Source: Pleurotus djamor
Taxonomy: Eukaryota > Basidiomycota > Agaricomycetes > Agaricales > Pleurotaceae
Length of the DNA: 11,685 bases
Direction: 5' to 3'
Assembly: GCA_029747585.1 (NCBI GenBank)
Contig: JAPEVF010001270.1
Coordinates: 1-11,685, forward strand
Shown: positions 1 through 9,165 of the stretch, one piece after another
How positions within the stretch are numbered: position 1 is the stretch's first letter
Layout of the letters: every line of letters starts with the position of its first letter
Made by a program: the position numbers and the translations under genes
Notes under the pieces: model-generated
What the model was told of the DNA's origin: nothing
The model's database searches: none
What the model saw: the letters and a program-made list of their open reading frames with translations, nothing else

Positions 1-763
1 GTTCCGGTATACTTATATAAACTTGGGTTATTGTTTGATGAATGTGAGAGTGGGTGGGATACTTGGATGGACTGGGACTTGGGCTGTTGTGGGGAGGGAG
101 TGGATGGAGGGGGTGATACAGACTATGAAATGAGATGTGGATACGTAGGGTTTTGGGAGGTGGTAATGGTAATTAATGACCATGGTAATGGGACGTTCAT
201 TATGAGTAAATGTTTGAAGGTTGAAGTTGTCGACGATGCTAGTGCTAGTGTGTGGAACTTGTGTGATGATGGTGAGGAGGTGAGTGAGATGGGTCAACGT
301 CAACGTTCGACTTGATGTAAACAACGCCCTCGATGTCCTGATACTCTCAATGTCCTTTATCCATATATCATTGTGTGTATGTGCGGATACTCTGGGATGG
401 TCGAGTGAAGTCAAAGAGGAGAAGTAAGTAGGTAAATCGGCCAGAAAGGTGGGAATGGGAATGGGGGTTGGTGCGAGGTACGATGAGGTGTAGGTTGGTT
501 GAGCGTAGACGCGGAAGTGGGTGGATGTGGTATTCGGGAATTAAGGTACAGGTCGTGGCTAGTTAAATTGGGAGTAAGGGAGTGCAGGGTGTACTCAGTA
601 CAGGGAGAGCAGAGCGTGCGTTCAAACTTGTTGGTATACTTATTATATCATCATTATCGTTTATCAAAGAGATACATGGGGTTATGATATGGTACGGTAT
701 GGACGTGTTGGTGGGATGTGGTAATAGAGTTGAGTCGAGTAGCAGGAACAGGATATCGTAGCT

Positions 764-826
764 TGGTTTCGTGTTTTCGGGTTTGGGTTTTCGTGTTTTG
801 GTTTCGGGTTCGTTTTGCGTTTTGTA
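764..826 (+). repeat. G/T-only-like low-complexity tract with repeated TTTTCG/GGGTTT units
   Basis: The tract is built almost wholly of G and T with a few C, in short units such as GTGTTTTCGG, GGGTTT and TTTTCGTGTTTTGG. Several GG/GGG runs are separated by short T-rich loops, so a G-quadruplex on the + strand is conceivable. It may be simple slippage-derived sequence. No function is shown. Confidence 0.45.
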
Positions 827-1157
827 GGTAGGGACAGTAGGGTGGGCAGGGTAGGTGGGTCGGATATGGGTAGTATGGATGCGAGGGAACGCGATGTGGT
901 GGTGTGATTTGTGCTTTGTGGGAAGANTATGTGGATTATGGACGGGGACTGGAAGGGGAATGGGAGGGATGAGGAAGAGGGTGGATTTAGCGGACGTGGG
1001 TTTTACGCGTTCAGCTTGCCTGAATTTACGTGCGTTCGACGTATTACGTCGGGGAATTGTCGATCGAGGGTCGTTTTGCCGTTGTGTTGTTGTGTCGTTG
1101 AGTAGTTGTGTAGATGTGTGGGGAACGAGGTGAGTGACGATGTGGTGATATGAAATA

Positions 1158-1181
1158 AGATGAGATGGTGAGATGAGATGG
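1158..1181 (+). repeat. Two copies of an 11-mer (AGATGAGATGG), 13-bp period
   Basis: AGATGAGATGG occurs at 1158-1168 and again at 1171-1181, separated by TG. It is a short purine-rich tandem repeat inside the skewed region and is probably replication-slippage sequence. Confidence 0.6.
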
Positions 1182-1358
1182 TAATCAAACTCGAGGCCTG
1201 GATGCCTTGAGGGGGAAGGGTCGAGGATGTGGAGGACCCTCATTTGGATGTAGGACGTATAACGCATTGAGATGGACGGTGGAGGTGGAGAAGGGAGGTA
1301 CGCGTCGCGTCCATAAGCCAACACCGAAGAGGAGCGGAGATGGAGAGGTTGGGCGAGG

Positions 1359-1367
1359 ATAAATATA
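1359..1367 (-). promoter_or_regulatory. TATA-like box for a minus-strand transcript
   Basis: On the minus strand this reads TATATTTAT and is followed by strongly pyrimidine-rich sequence running leftwards. It would suit a core promoter of a gene divergent from ATP-citrate lyase, with a leader of more than 1.3 kb. This is a match to a short AT-rich motif only. Another AT-rich candidate, TTATATAA, lies at 13-20. Confidence 0.22.
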
Positions 1368-1471
1368 GATCTAGGGCTCCGAGGATGGTAGACATCCGTG
1401 CGCTGGCATNAAAAAGAGGAAAAGGAGACTCGGCGCAAATGCGCTGCTAAGAATCTAAAAGCCCATCCACA

Positions 1472-1582
1472 ATGGCGTCAATCAAGGACAAGCAGAGTTC
1501 TAGTCTTGTTGGTGGTGTTGATTGCGATCTTTTCCTCCTGGAGAAAGAAAAGATAAGAAGGGAGACAAGAGGACCCAGGTGA
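1472..1582 (+). CDS. Short ORF upstream of ATP-citrate lyase (36 codons), doubtful
   Basis: An ATG opens 36 codons starting MASIKDKQSSSLVGG and ending just past a splice-donor-like CAG|gtgaga at 1578. The predicted peptide is charged and has no recognisable domain. It lies about 95 bp before the TATA box of the ATP-citrate lyase gene. It would therefore be on that transcript only if an alternative upstream start is used, in which case it would be an upstream ORF. It may also be chance. Confidence 0.12.
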   Translation: MASIKDKQSSSLVGGVDCDLFLLEKEKIRRETRGPR

Positions 1583-1676
1583 GACTTGCGTAAAAAAAAT
1601 AAAATAAATGAAAAAAGGGAATGTTGCGAGTTCTTGATGATGGTACGATTGCCACTATTTGGCCGATCACCCCGAA

Positions 1677-1738
1677 TATAAAATACTTTGGGGTGCACAG
1701 ATCATAATCAGTTCCTCTCTCCCCCTTCTCTCTCCCAG
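1677..1738 (+). promoter_or_regulatory. Core promoter of ATP-citrate lyase: TATA box plus CT-rich start tract
   Basis: TATAAAAT lies at 1677-1684, about 55 bp before the start codon. It is followed at about 1712-1738 by a nearly pure C/T stretch that runs to the ATG at 1740. A TATA box followed by a pyrimidine tract around the transcription start is the usual layout of highly expressed filamentous-fungal genes. The transcription start itself cannot be read from sequence, but the 5' leader is probably under 40 nt. Confidence 0.6.
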
Positions 1739-1739
1739 C

Positions 1740-4700
1740 ATGTCGTCCAAAGGTAAGTCGTCGCCGTCGTTGTTCGTCCCCGATCATCCCTTCTCACGCG
1801 TGTTCTTTGCAGCTATCCGCGAGTACGACGCAAAGTTGCTCCTGGCCTACTGGCTCGAGCGCGCACAACCCCTCAGTCCAAACGCAACCGTACAAACAAA
1901 ATTCGTATACCCCTCCGCCAAAGTCGCTCAGATCTCTTGGGATCCAGAGACGGGCGCCATCACCCCGGACTCTCAGCTCCCTGGATGGGTGTTCACGACA
2001 AAGCTCGTCGCGAAGCCTGACCAGCTCATCAAAAGAAGAGGCAAGGCCGGCCTGTTGGCCTTGAACAAGACTTGGGACGAGGCGAAAGAGTGGATCGTCT
2101 CCAAGGCTGGTAAACCGCAAAAGGTACGATCCATTATTCTCAATGTCTCATTTCATTTCGTTTTTTGCCCTCTTGTTTTCCCTTCGTCTTCTCCCCAAAA
2201 TGTCTTTGATGGGCCTTATCTCTCCCCATCGCGCCGTGCTCTCGACACGTTCTCATCCCTGGCCCTTTCCACCATGAGGAGAGCTCGTTCCCTCGCATAC
2301 ACGACGCGTCATCTGACATTATCTCTGCACATCATCCCGTTCTATCATCACTCCATCTTTACATACTGCACTTGATGCTCTCACACGCGCAGCCAAGCCT
2401 GGCCGTTAGCCNTTTTTTCATTATCCATTGCCGGACGACGCGTTTTCCAAGATCTAGATCCACGTGATCGATCGGCTAACTTGTTGCCTTNCCCCCCTTC
2501 CCTTCTGAATCTCGTCGTCCGTCATCCAACCAACTGAACATGTCTAGGTCGAATCCGTTACAGGAACCCTCAACAACTTTATCGTCGAGCCCTTCCTCCC
2601 CCACCCTTCCCACACCGAATACTACGTCTGCGTCAACTCCGCTCGCGAAGGCGACAACATCCTCTTCACCCACGAAGGCGGCGTGGACATCGGCGACGTC
2701 GACGCCAAGGCACTCGTCCTCCACCTCCCTGTCGGCCAGGAATTCCCTTCACGACAAGTCGTCAAAGATACCCTCCTCAAGCATGTCCCCGAAGCAAAGA
2801 AGGAGACCCTCGTCGATTTCCTCGTGCGGTTGTATACCGTGTATGTGGATTTGCACTTTGCGTATCTGGAGATCAACCCCCTTGTTTGCTTGGACGCGGT
2901 GGAGGGTGGGGAGCCGACGATTTTCTTTTTGGATATGGCGGCGAAGCTGGATCAGACGGCGGAGAGTATTTGTGGACCCAAGTGGGCTATTGCACGCGAT
3001 ACGAGTGTGTACGAGGCCACTGTCCCTGCCGCTACCACTGCGACGACGGGAGGGAAGAAGGTGAGCGCGGACCGTGGACCGCCGATGGTGTTCCCCGCGC
3101 CGTTTGGGAGGGATTTGACGAAAGAGGAGGCGTATATACAGAAGTTGGATGGATCGACGGGTGCTTCGTTGAAGTTGACGGTGTTGAATCCGGAGGGGAG
3201 GATTTGGACGATGGTCGCGGGGGGAGGGGCGAGTGTGGTGTATTCGGATGCGATTGCGGCGCATGGGTTTGCGGATGAGTTGGCGAATTATGGAGAGTAT
3301 TCGGGTGCGCCGACCGAGGGGCAGACGTACGAGTATGCAAAGACGATTAGTGAGTGTCTCCCCTCCCATTTTTTTTTCGTTGGGTGGTGAGCTAACGATG
3401 ATGGTTTTGTGTAGTCGATTTGATCACGCGTGGTACGCCGAATCCCAAGGGCAAGATCCTCATCATCGGCGGCGGTATCGCCAACTTCACCAACGTCGCC
3501 GCAACGTTCAAGGGTATCATCCGCGCGCTCAAGGAATTCAAAGCCGGCCTCATCGCCCATCAGGTGAAGATCTACGTGCGTCGTGGAGGACCCAACTACC
3601 AGGAGGGTCTGAAGGCGATGCGTCTCCTCGGCGAGTCGCTGGGTGTCCCGATCAAGGTGTATGGGCCTGATACGCATATTACGGAGATCGTCCCGCTTGC
3701 ACTGGGGGTGGCATCGAAGAGTGCCCACGCCCCGCAGTCGGTGCCTGCTACGGCTCCCGGGTCGCCTGCACGTAAAGCTGGCACTATCCCGGAACCCGAG
3801 CCCACGGCGTCGGTGGGAGCGATTCATCCCGATGGAGAACGTACGCAGCCTGGAGACCAAATCGTCCACTTTGACACCGCTGGTGCCAAGCAGCGACCGG
3901 CGTATCGACCGTTCGACGCGAGTACGCGGTCGTTTGTGTATGGGTTGCAGCCGAGGGCGATCCAGGGGATGTTGGACTTTGATTATTCGTGTGGGAGGGC
4001 GGCGCCGTCTGTGGCGGCGATGATTTATCCGTTTGGGGGGCATCATATACAGAAGTTTTATTGGGGGACGAAGGAGGCGTTACTCCCTGTGTACACCACC
4101 CTGGAAGAAGCCGTCAAGAAACATCCGGATGTGGATGTGATTGTGAATTTTGCGTCGTCGCGGTCGGTGTATAGCTCGACGTTGGAGGCGCTCAACTTCC
4201 CGCAGATCAAGAGTATTGCGTTGATTGCGGAGGGGGTGCCCGAGAGGCATGCGAGGGAGATTTTGCATTTGGCGAAGGAGAAGGGGGTTTTGATTATTGG
4301 GCCTGCGACGGTGGGCGGGATCAAGCCTGGGTGCTTTAGGATTGGAAATTCGGGAGGGTGAGTGTTTTTCGTCTCGTCGTTTTCGTTGGGCGAGTTACTC
4401 ACGTTTCGGACAGGATGATGGACAATATCATCGCGTCGAAGCTCTACCGCCCCGGTTCGATTGGTTACGTCTCCAAGTCTGGCGGCATGTCGAACGAGTT
4501 GAACAATATCCTTTCGATCTATACGAACGGCACGTACGAGGGTATCGCCATTGGCGGTGATCGTTACCCCGGATCGACCTTTATCGACCATCTCCTCCGC
4601 TACGAACAGGATCCCGACTGCAAGATGCTCGTCCTCCTCGGTGAAGTCGGTGGTATCGAGGAATACCGCGTCATCGACGCCGTCAAGCAGGGCATCATCA

Positions 4701-5933
4701 AGAAGCCCATTGTCGCTTGGGCGATTGGGACGTGTGCGAAGATGTTCGCTACGGAGGTGCAGTTTGGTCATGCGGGGAGTATGGCGAATAGCGATATGGA
4801 GACGGCGGATGCGAAGAATAAGGCGATGCGTGCGGCTGGGTTTGTGGTTCCTGAGACGTTTGAGGATCTGCCGCAGGTGTTGAAGGAGACGTATGATCGC
4901 CTGGTTGCGGTGGGGACGATTAAGCCTCAGCCGGAGAGGGAGCCGCCTGTTATTCCGATGGACTACAAGTGGGCGCAGGAGCTGGGGTTGATTCGGAAGC
5001 CGGCGGCGTTCATCTCGACAATCTCGGATGAGAGGGGGCAGGAGTTGATTTATGCGGGGATGAGGATTTCGGATGTGTTCAAGGAGGAGATTGGGTTGGG
5101 GGGTGTGGTGAGTTTGTTGTGGTTTAAGAGGAGGTTGCCGCCGTGGGCTGCGAGGTTTATTGAGATGGTGTTGATGTTGACGGCTGATCATGGGCCGGCG
5201 GTTTCGGGAGCGATGAACACGATTGTCGCGACGCGTGCTGGGAAGGATTTGATCTCTTCGCTTGCTTCTGGTCTTCTCACCATTGGTTCCCGATTCGGTG
5301 GCGCGCTCGACGAGGCGGCGGCGATGTTCTCGAATGCGAGGGATACGGGGCTTACTCCACGTGAATTCGTCGACAACTCGCGCAAGGCGAACAAGCTTAT
5401 CAGTGGGATTGGCCACAAGATCAAGAGCGTCAATAACCCGGATTTGCGTGTCGAGCTGGTGAAGGAGTATGTCAGGAAGAACTTCCCTAGTCATAGTCTC
5501 CTTGACTATGCGCTCGCTGTGGAGAAGGTGACGACCTCGAAGAAGGATACGGTGAGTCTGACTTGTTTACTATTGAAGGGTTTGGGGCTAATATTCTTTT
5601 GCAGTTGATCCTCAATGTCGACGGTTGCATTGCTGTTTGCTTCGTCGATCTTCTTCGAGACAGTGGTGCGTTCACGCCCGAGGAGGCTGATGAGTACATC
5701 AAGGTGAGTAGATAGATGTGTTACTTTCTTTGCTCGAAAAGGGATGTTCACTCTCGTCAATGCAGATCGGTACTCTCAACGGCCTCTTCGTCCTCGGACG
5801 TAGCATCGGGTTCATTGGTCACCATCTTGACCAGAAACGCCTCCGCGCTCCTCTATACCGCCACCCTGCCGACGATATCTTCATCAACATGGCCGACGTT
5901 GCGCAACCCCGAGTTCTTGGAAGGATGTCATGA
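1740..5933 (+). CDS. ATP-citrate lyase (ATP citrate synthase), single-chain form, 7 exons, 1157 aa
   Basis: A cytosolic enzyme (EC 2.3.3.8) turning citrate, CoA and ATP into acetyl-CoA, oxaloacetate, ADP and phosphate, feeding fatty-acid and sterol synthesis and acetylation. Family knowledge says it is a homotetramer.

Exons: 1740-1752, 1813-2123, 2548-3349, 3415-4357, 4414-5551, 5605-5703, 5766-5933. All introns are GT-AG and all junctions stay in frame. Exon 1 holds only four codons plus one base, and exon 2 continues it exactly as in the family (MSSK-AIREYD).

Landmarks: ATP-grasp and succinyl-CoA-synthetase-beta-like part with [11 protein letters not shown] (72-82), [12 protein letters not shown] (151-162) and LEINPL (215-220); a Pro/Ala/Ser-rich linker about 475-545; the CoA-ligase part with phospho-histidine H809 in FGHAG; the citrate-synthase-like part with H949 (ADHGPAVSG), H1024 (GIGHKIKS) and D1075 (NVDG), which correspond to human H760, H900, H975 and D1026.

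Compared with human there is an Ala/Thr-rich insert at about 255-290. Otherwise the gene looks intact. Confidence 0.97.
2124..2547 (+). other. Unusually long intron 2 of ATP-citrate lyase (424 nt)
   Basis: The donor is AAG|gtacga and the acceptor tctag|GTCGAA. The flanking residues (..[20 protein letters not shown]..) join as in the family without a gap, so no exon is missing here. The other introns of the gene are 53-65 nt, making this one about seven times longer. It holds two undetermined bases (2412, 2491) beside homopolymer runs. At 2451-2472 there are three abutting perfect palindromes: GATCTAGATC, CACGTG and ATCGAT. Confidence 0.85.
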
Positions 5934-6191
5934 TTTGTTTGGATGGTCGCTCATATACACATACCTACGTAGTTTCTTTTTTCGTTTCTCTCTGACGACA
6001 TAAACACATTGGCGGCTGTCGCCCTTAGAATATCTGATAAACCACAATTGTACTTTTGCTTTCCGTTTTGTACACAATTGCTGTTTCATGGATTCTGGAA
6101 GCACCAAGCTTCCGTGTCGATGTTGTGTGTTTTGTTGAGCGCGAGGAGGTTGCCCCGGCTAACCAAGGTGGTCCTTGGCCTGTACAGGTAG
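5934..6191 (+). other. 3' flank of ATP-citrate lyase, no firm gene
   Basis: This AT- and T-rich stretch follows the stop codon and should hold the 3' UTR and polyadenylation region. No clear AATAAA was seen; CATAAACA near 5999 and GATAAACC near 6034 are weak candidates. On the minus strand an open frame enters from the mobile element and stops at 6025. It is discussed among the findings. Confidence 0.4.
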
Positions 6192-6199
6192 GGTGAATG
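6192..6199. repeat. Left target-site duplication of the hAT-type element (GGTGAATG)
   Basis: The octamer GGTGAATG abuts the left end of the inverted-repeat element and recurs in direct orientation immediately after its right end (6914-6921). Eight bases is the duplication length made by hAT transposases. Confidence 0.85.
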
Positions 6200-6262
6200 C
6201 AGGGGGCAACAGCCCGAACAATCCGAGAATCCAACCCCCCCAAGGGTCCAAGCCGTGGGAAT
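6200..6262 (+). repeat. Left terminal inverted repeat of the hAT-type element
   Basis: 63 bp, identical to the reverse complement of 6851-6913 and including a run of seven C. Identity stops abruptly after GTGGGAAT, so this is the full arm. Confidence 0.92.
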
Positions 6263-6577
6263 CACATTTCTGGCTTATCGTCGCCCATTGATCAGCACAA
6301 TTCAAACTCCGTCACCACAGAGGGGATGGCCTGAAGAGTCGGTTGTCTCTGTTGTCGTTGTATAGCTACTTCTCCTGGTGTATCACTCGTGAAAATTATT
6401 TAAACACTTGTATGTATGAGTGACGGTCAGTGAAAGCTGACCCAATAGCTTCCTGCTGTAAAATTCTGGGCCAGCTCGTGAGGGCGGAGCAGCCCACCCC
6501 AAACTGACCAGTGTGCTACAGATGACTTGTAGCGCGCTGAAGTTTCTGCGGAAAAGCTTTGATTGCATCTAAATGTC

Positions 6578-6601
6578 GGGCGGAGATCTCTCTCCGAGCC
6601 C
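6578..6601. repeat. Internal hairpin in the hAT-type element
   Basis: GGGCGGAGA pairs with TCTCCGAGCCC across a TCTC loop, giving nine base pairs with a two-base bulge. It lies near the middle of the element. Its role, if any, is unknown. Confidence 0.5.
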
Positions 6602-6850
6602 GCTCACTTCGCAATCTCTGCAGTCTACGGTGCGTGACGGTCTTGATTCCAACCGTGCATTCTCCAGAGTCAGTCATTTCTTAGCATAAATTTACACCCG
6701 GCCTCTGAGGAGATTCAGTACTTGAAAATAGCCTTGTCTTAACGAACTAGATTCACAATACCACGAAAGCTCGCATCGCGAAAAGCCTCCATAGACTATC
6801 CCCTGAATCTCCTAATCAGCAGCTGAGATCAAAATGTCGGAGATGGCAGC

Positions 6851-6913
6851 ATTCCCACGGCTTGGACCCTTGGGGGGGTTGGATTCTCGGATTGTTCGGG
6901 CTGTTGCCCCCTG
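6851..6913 (-). repeat. Right terminal inverted repeat of the hAT-type element
   Basis: The exact inverted copy of 6200-6262, ending GTTGCCCCCTG at the right boundary. Confidence 0.92.
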
Positions 6914-6921
6914 GGTGAATG
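6914..6921. repeat. Right target-site duplication of the hAT-type element (GGTGAATG)
   Basis: A direct copy of 6192-6199, immediately after the right terminal repeat. Confidence 0.85.
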
Positions 6922-7234
6922 AGATGAGTAAAGAGATGAAACGACCTTGAGACGAGACCGTAGGGATCGAGGAATGCGGGGACAGAGTTGTTCCTTTGAT
7001 GAATGTCGACACGCAAACGAATGCAATTTACATGGTGAGTCATCCATAATAGTCTGAGACATGATACGGGGGCCTTTCGCAACTGATGGAAAACCCAATC
7101 ATCATGCATCAACGATGGAACTCCGTGGCTTTTGGACATCGGAGCATTTGTCACCTACTCGGTCGACCGTTCGGACTGCATACTACGTTCTCGCATCAAC
7201 GTTCGCCATCAAATGACAACCGCGGCCGCTAGTA
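6922..7234. other. Spacer between two mobile elements, no firm gene
   Basis: All three minus-strand frames stay open over much of this stretch, so open reading alone carries little weight. The longest begins at 7154 (MTNAPMSKSHGVPSL..) and runs leftwards into the hAT-type element. No known domain was recognised. Confidence 0.3.
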
Positions 7235-7250
7235 GGTACTGCACCTGTAG

Positions 7251-7323
7251 CTGTCCTGATGATGTATCATCAACTATAAGTTATAGTCGAGCGTGATACA
7301 TCGATCACTATAGCTTGTAGTGG
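7251..7323 (+). repeat. Left inverted arm with two ACTATA..TATAGT palindromes
   Basis: It holds GATGTATC (7261-7268), the palindrome ACTATAAGTTATAGT (7273-7287, 7-bp arms around one G), GATACATC (7295-7302) and a decayed palindrome ACTATAGCTTGTAGT (7307-7321). A third GATACATC follows at 7350-7357. Confidence 0.7.
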
Positions 7324-9091
7324 CTAAATAGTCGCGCGTAGGACTGAGTGATACATCACCTCTGCTACCGGTTTAGGCTGGTTAGGTCAGCGACGTAGTT
7401 TCCTTTTGTGATGACCCAGGTTCTGTGTTGCTGGGATCGAGATCTGAATCTATGGGAGTAGGGAAAATGGGAAGCGGAAGTGCTATTTGAGGTAGTTGCT
7501 TCGCCTCGATGCTGATAGCGTAGATGGCAATGCGATCAACGAACGGATGGGGTTATTCTATATGTCAACGAAGGAATCATAGAAGCGAAAACATATACTC
7601 CCACACAAAAGGTTCGCGCCTAGTGTCGGTGACGCGTTTGGACTTCGAATGAGCATGCCGAGAAAATTTGGAGTAGGCGGGCTCTGATTTGTTGCGGCAA
7701 GACCTGCGCACGTATGTTTTTCTGGGGAGGGATGTGATGGCTGTTGGCTTGTTAGCTTGGTCCTTCTTGTGGTGGACATTTACGCGTACGCCGTAGACAT
7801 GGCTGAGCATGGGTTTTCCGGGCAGCACTGCAGCCGCTTTGGCCACTACAACGATGCGGCTAAATTCCCTTGATCGACTGGAGGAGAATATTGCTCGGCT
7901 CAGGAAGGCTGAGCTGATGTAGCGAGTCGTCAGAGTCGTGGTGTGGGCAGTCACGGTCAACTTGCAACGTTCAAATGTTCAACGTTCAACAGGGAGTTAG
8001 TGTAGAACGCCTAAGCGTTCTTCTCTATTGAAAAGGAGAAAGTCACCTGACCTTAGGGGCACTCGGTGTCGACAACTTAAAACCACTTTACATGGCTTTT
8101 ATGGCACTTCTGCGAGGAGACAAGCGAGCTATTCCAAGGATACATGGTCCCTGCTTCGGATTCTTGAGTTTTGGGGGGAAGGTAGAGGGCACGATCAGGC
8201 TAAAGTGAGTTAATCTGAGAATCGATTAAAAGTAAGAACTCAAGACTTCAATTCAACAGCCACGTTAAGGGTGCGCTTCGCGGTGTTGACAATGTCCGCA
8301 TTGAAGGACCAAGACTGTTCGCCAATTATTGTGCAATTACAATCCTCTCGCTCCGCTAGAATGTCAGTGTTCAATTTTTCGCGGGTGAATACACGGCAAG
8401 AGCCCAGTATTCAAAAGCTGAACAAATTCTCGGAGGGCGCTCAATGAGCGCTAAACTAATTTCGTCTGTTCTTTTCACGCTTTGTTCACGCTCAACGCCC
8501 GTCCATAGTCATCGGCTCGACAATCACCCATATCTTTCATTCAAGTACAGCCCAGCAGACGGTAAAATACCACCGAAAGCTTTCTGCTTCACAAGGCATC
8601 GCTACCAGACACCTGACCGAAAACAACAAACTATTCACAACATGAACACTCGACCTGACGGCGCGACGTGGTCTCCATAGCCACAATTGTGAATCCTAGA
8701 CCCATCTCAACTGATTTCAAGCTATCCATTCGCTTCTACCACCAACCCATGAAGCCGCTGCGATGAGGAGCCGCCAAACCGGTACGTCCAGGTATCCTGA
8801 AACAAATGTTCAAGCGCTTCGAATCATTGGCAGCGAAAGAACTGTGGGCTACCTCTCGTAGCTCATACGCAGCCCATGTGGGAGTACATTCAGATTCATG
8901 GGGTATATCAGTATGTGTTTCTCCATCTTTTGTTCTGTCAAACATCATAAGAATCACCGATCGGTAGTCGAAGCATGCCCGCCACGTCAAAACGACAGGG
9001 AAGCATCGCAAGCTGCACCCCCTCCTTGCCTACTCCATATGGCAGGCTTATCTAAAAACCCTCAAAAGGAACGCGATACATCATACCTCAC

Positions 9092-9165
9092 GCGACTATA
9101 AGCTATAGTCTTGATGTCTCCCGCTGGACTATAAGCTATAGTCGTACGATACATCATTTGGACAG
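9092..9165 (-). repeat. Right inverted arm with two identical 17-bp palindromes
   Basis: GACTATAAGCTATAGTC occurs twice, identically, at 9094-9110 and 9127-9143; each is a 7-bp inverted repeat around AGC. The octamer GATACATC flanks the pair at 9075-9082 and 9148-9155, and a decayed form, GATGTCTC, lies between them at 9113-9120. The arm aligns in reverse complement to 7251-7323. Confidence 0.7.

Larger units (their letters stand above)
1..1350 (-). other. Gene-poor, strand-skewed region; possible upstream/leader of a minus-strand gene off the left edge
   Basis: No convincing protein is seen on either strand. The + strand is very G-rich and C-poor: in 61-120 I count 30 G against 5 C, and in 841-900 31 G against 5 C. 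The minus strand is therefore rich in C, T and A. Open frames on the minus strand here (for example 563-1438) translate to low-complexity His/Thr/Ser/Pro-rich sequence, as expected from pyrimidine-rich non-coding DNA. Fungal promoters and long 5' leaders often look like this on the coding strand, so I infer the upstream region of a minus-strand gene whose start lies beyond position 1. One undetermined base is at 927. It could equally be ordinary intergenic DNA. Confidence 0.35.
6200..6913. mobile_element. Non-autonomous hAT-type DNA transposon (MITE-like), 714 bp
   Basis: The element is bounded by 63-bp terminal inverted repeats (6200-6262 and 6851-6913) that are identical base for base on comparison. 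Each begins CAGGGGGCAACAGCCC. It is flanked by an exact 8-bp direct repeat, GGTGAATG. Termini starting CAG/CAGGG with an 8-bp target duplication are the hallmark of the hAT superfamily. The interior shows no transposase or other recognisable protein, so it must have been moved by an enzyme encoded elsewhere. Perfect arms and duplication suggest a recent insertion. It sits 266 bp beyond the ATP-citrate lyase stop codon. Confidence 0.88.

Noticed and set aside
563..1438. Minus-strand open frame of 291 codons
   Set aside because: Low-complexity His/Thr/Pro/Ser-rich translation from pyrimidine-rich DNA, crossing two undetermined bases, without any recognisable domain or codon pattern.
3061..3113. 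Possible extra intron (gtgagc..gggag) in exon 3 of ATP-citrate lyase
   Set aside because: Removing it would delete the conserved PAPFGR block of the enzyme. Only the donor looks good.
4058..5494. Long minus-strand open frame (478 codons) opposite ATP-citrate lyase
   Set aside because: It is a mirror of the highly biased sense codons, runs straight across an intron, and translates to Arg/His/Asn-rich sequence with no domain. The sense strand is a clearly conserved enzyme.
7577..7960. Minus-strand 127-codon open frame as a gene
   Set aside because: No recognisable domain, no clear promoter or splice pattern, and it lies inside a putative decayed element. Kept only as a remark in that element's entry.
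7960..7990. Short AACGTTCAA-type repeats
   Set aside because: Two or three imperfect copies only, with no further structure around them.
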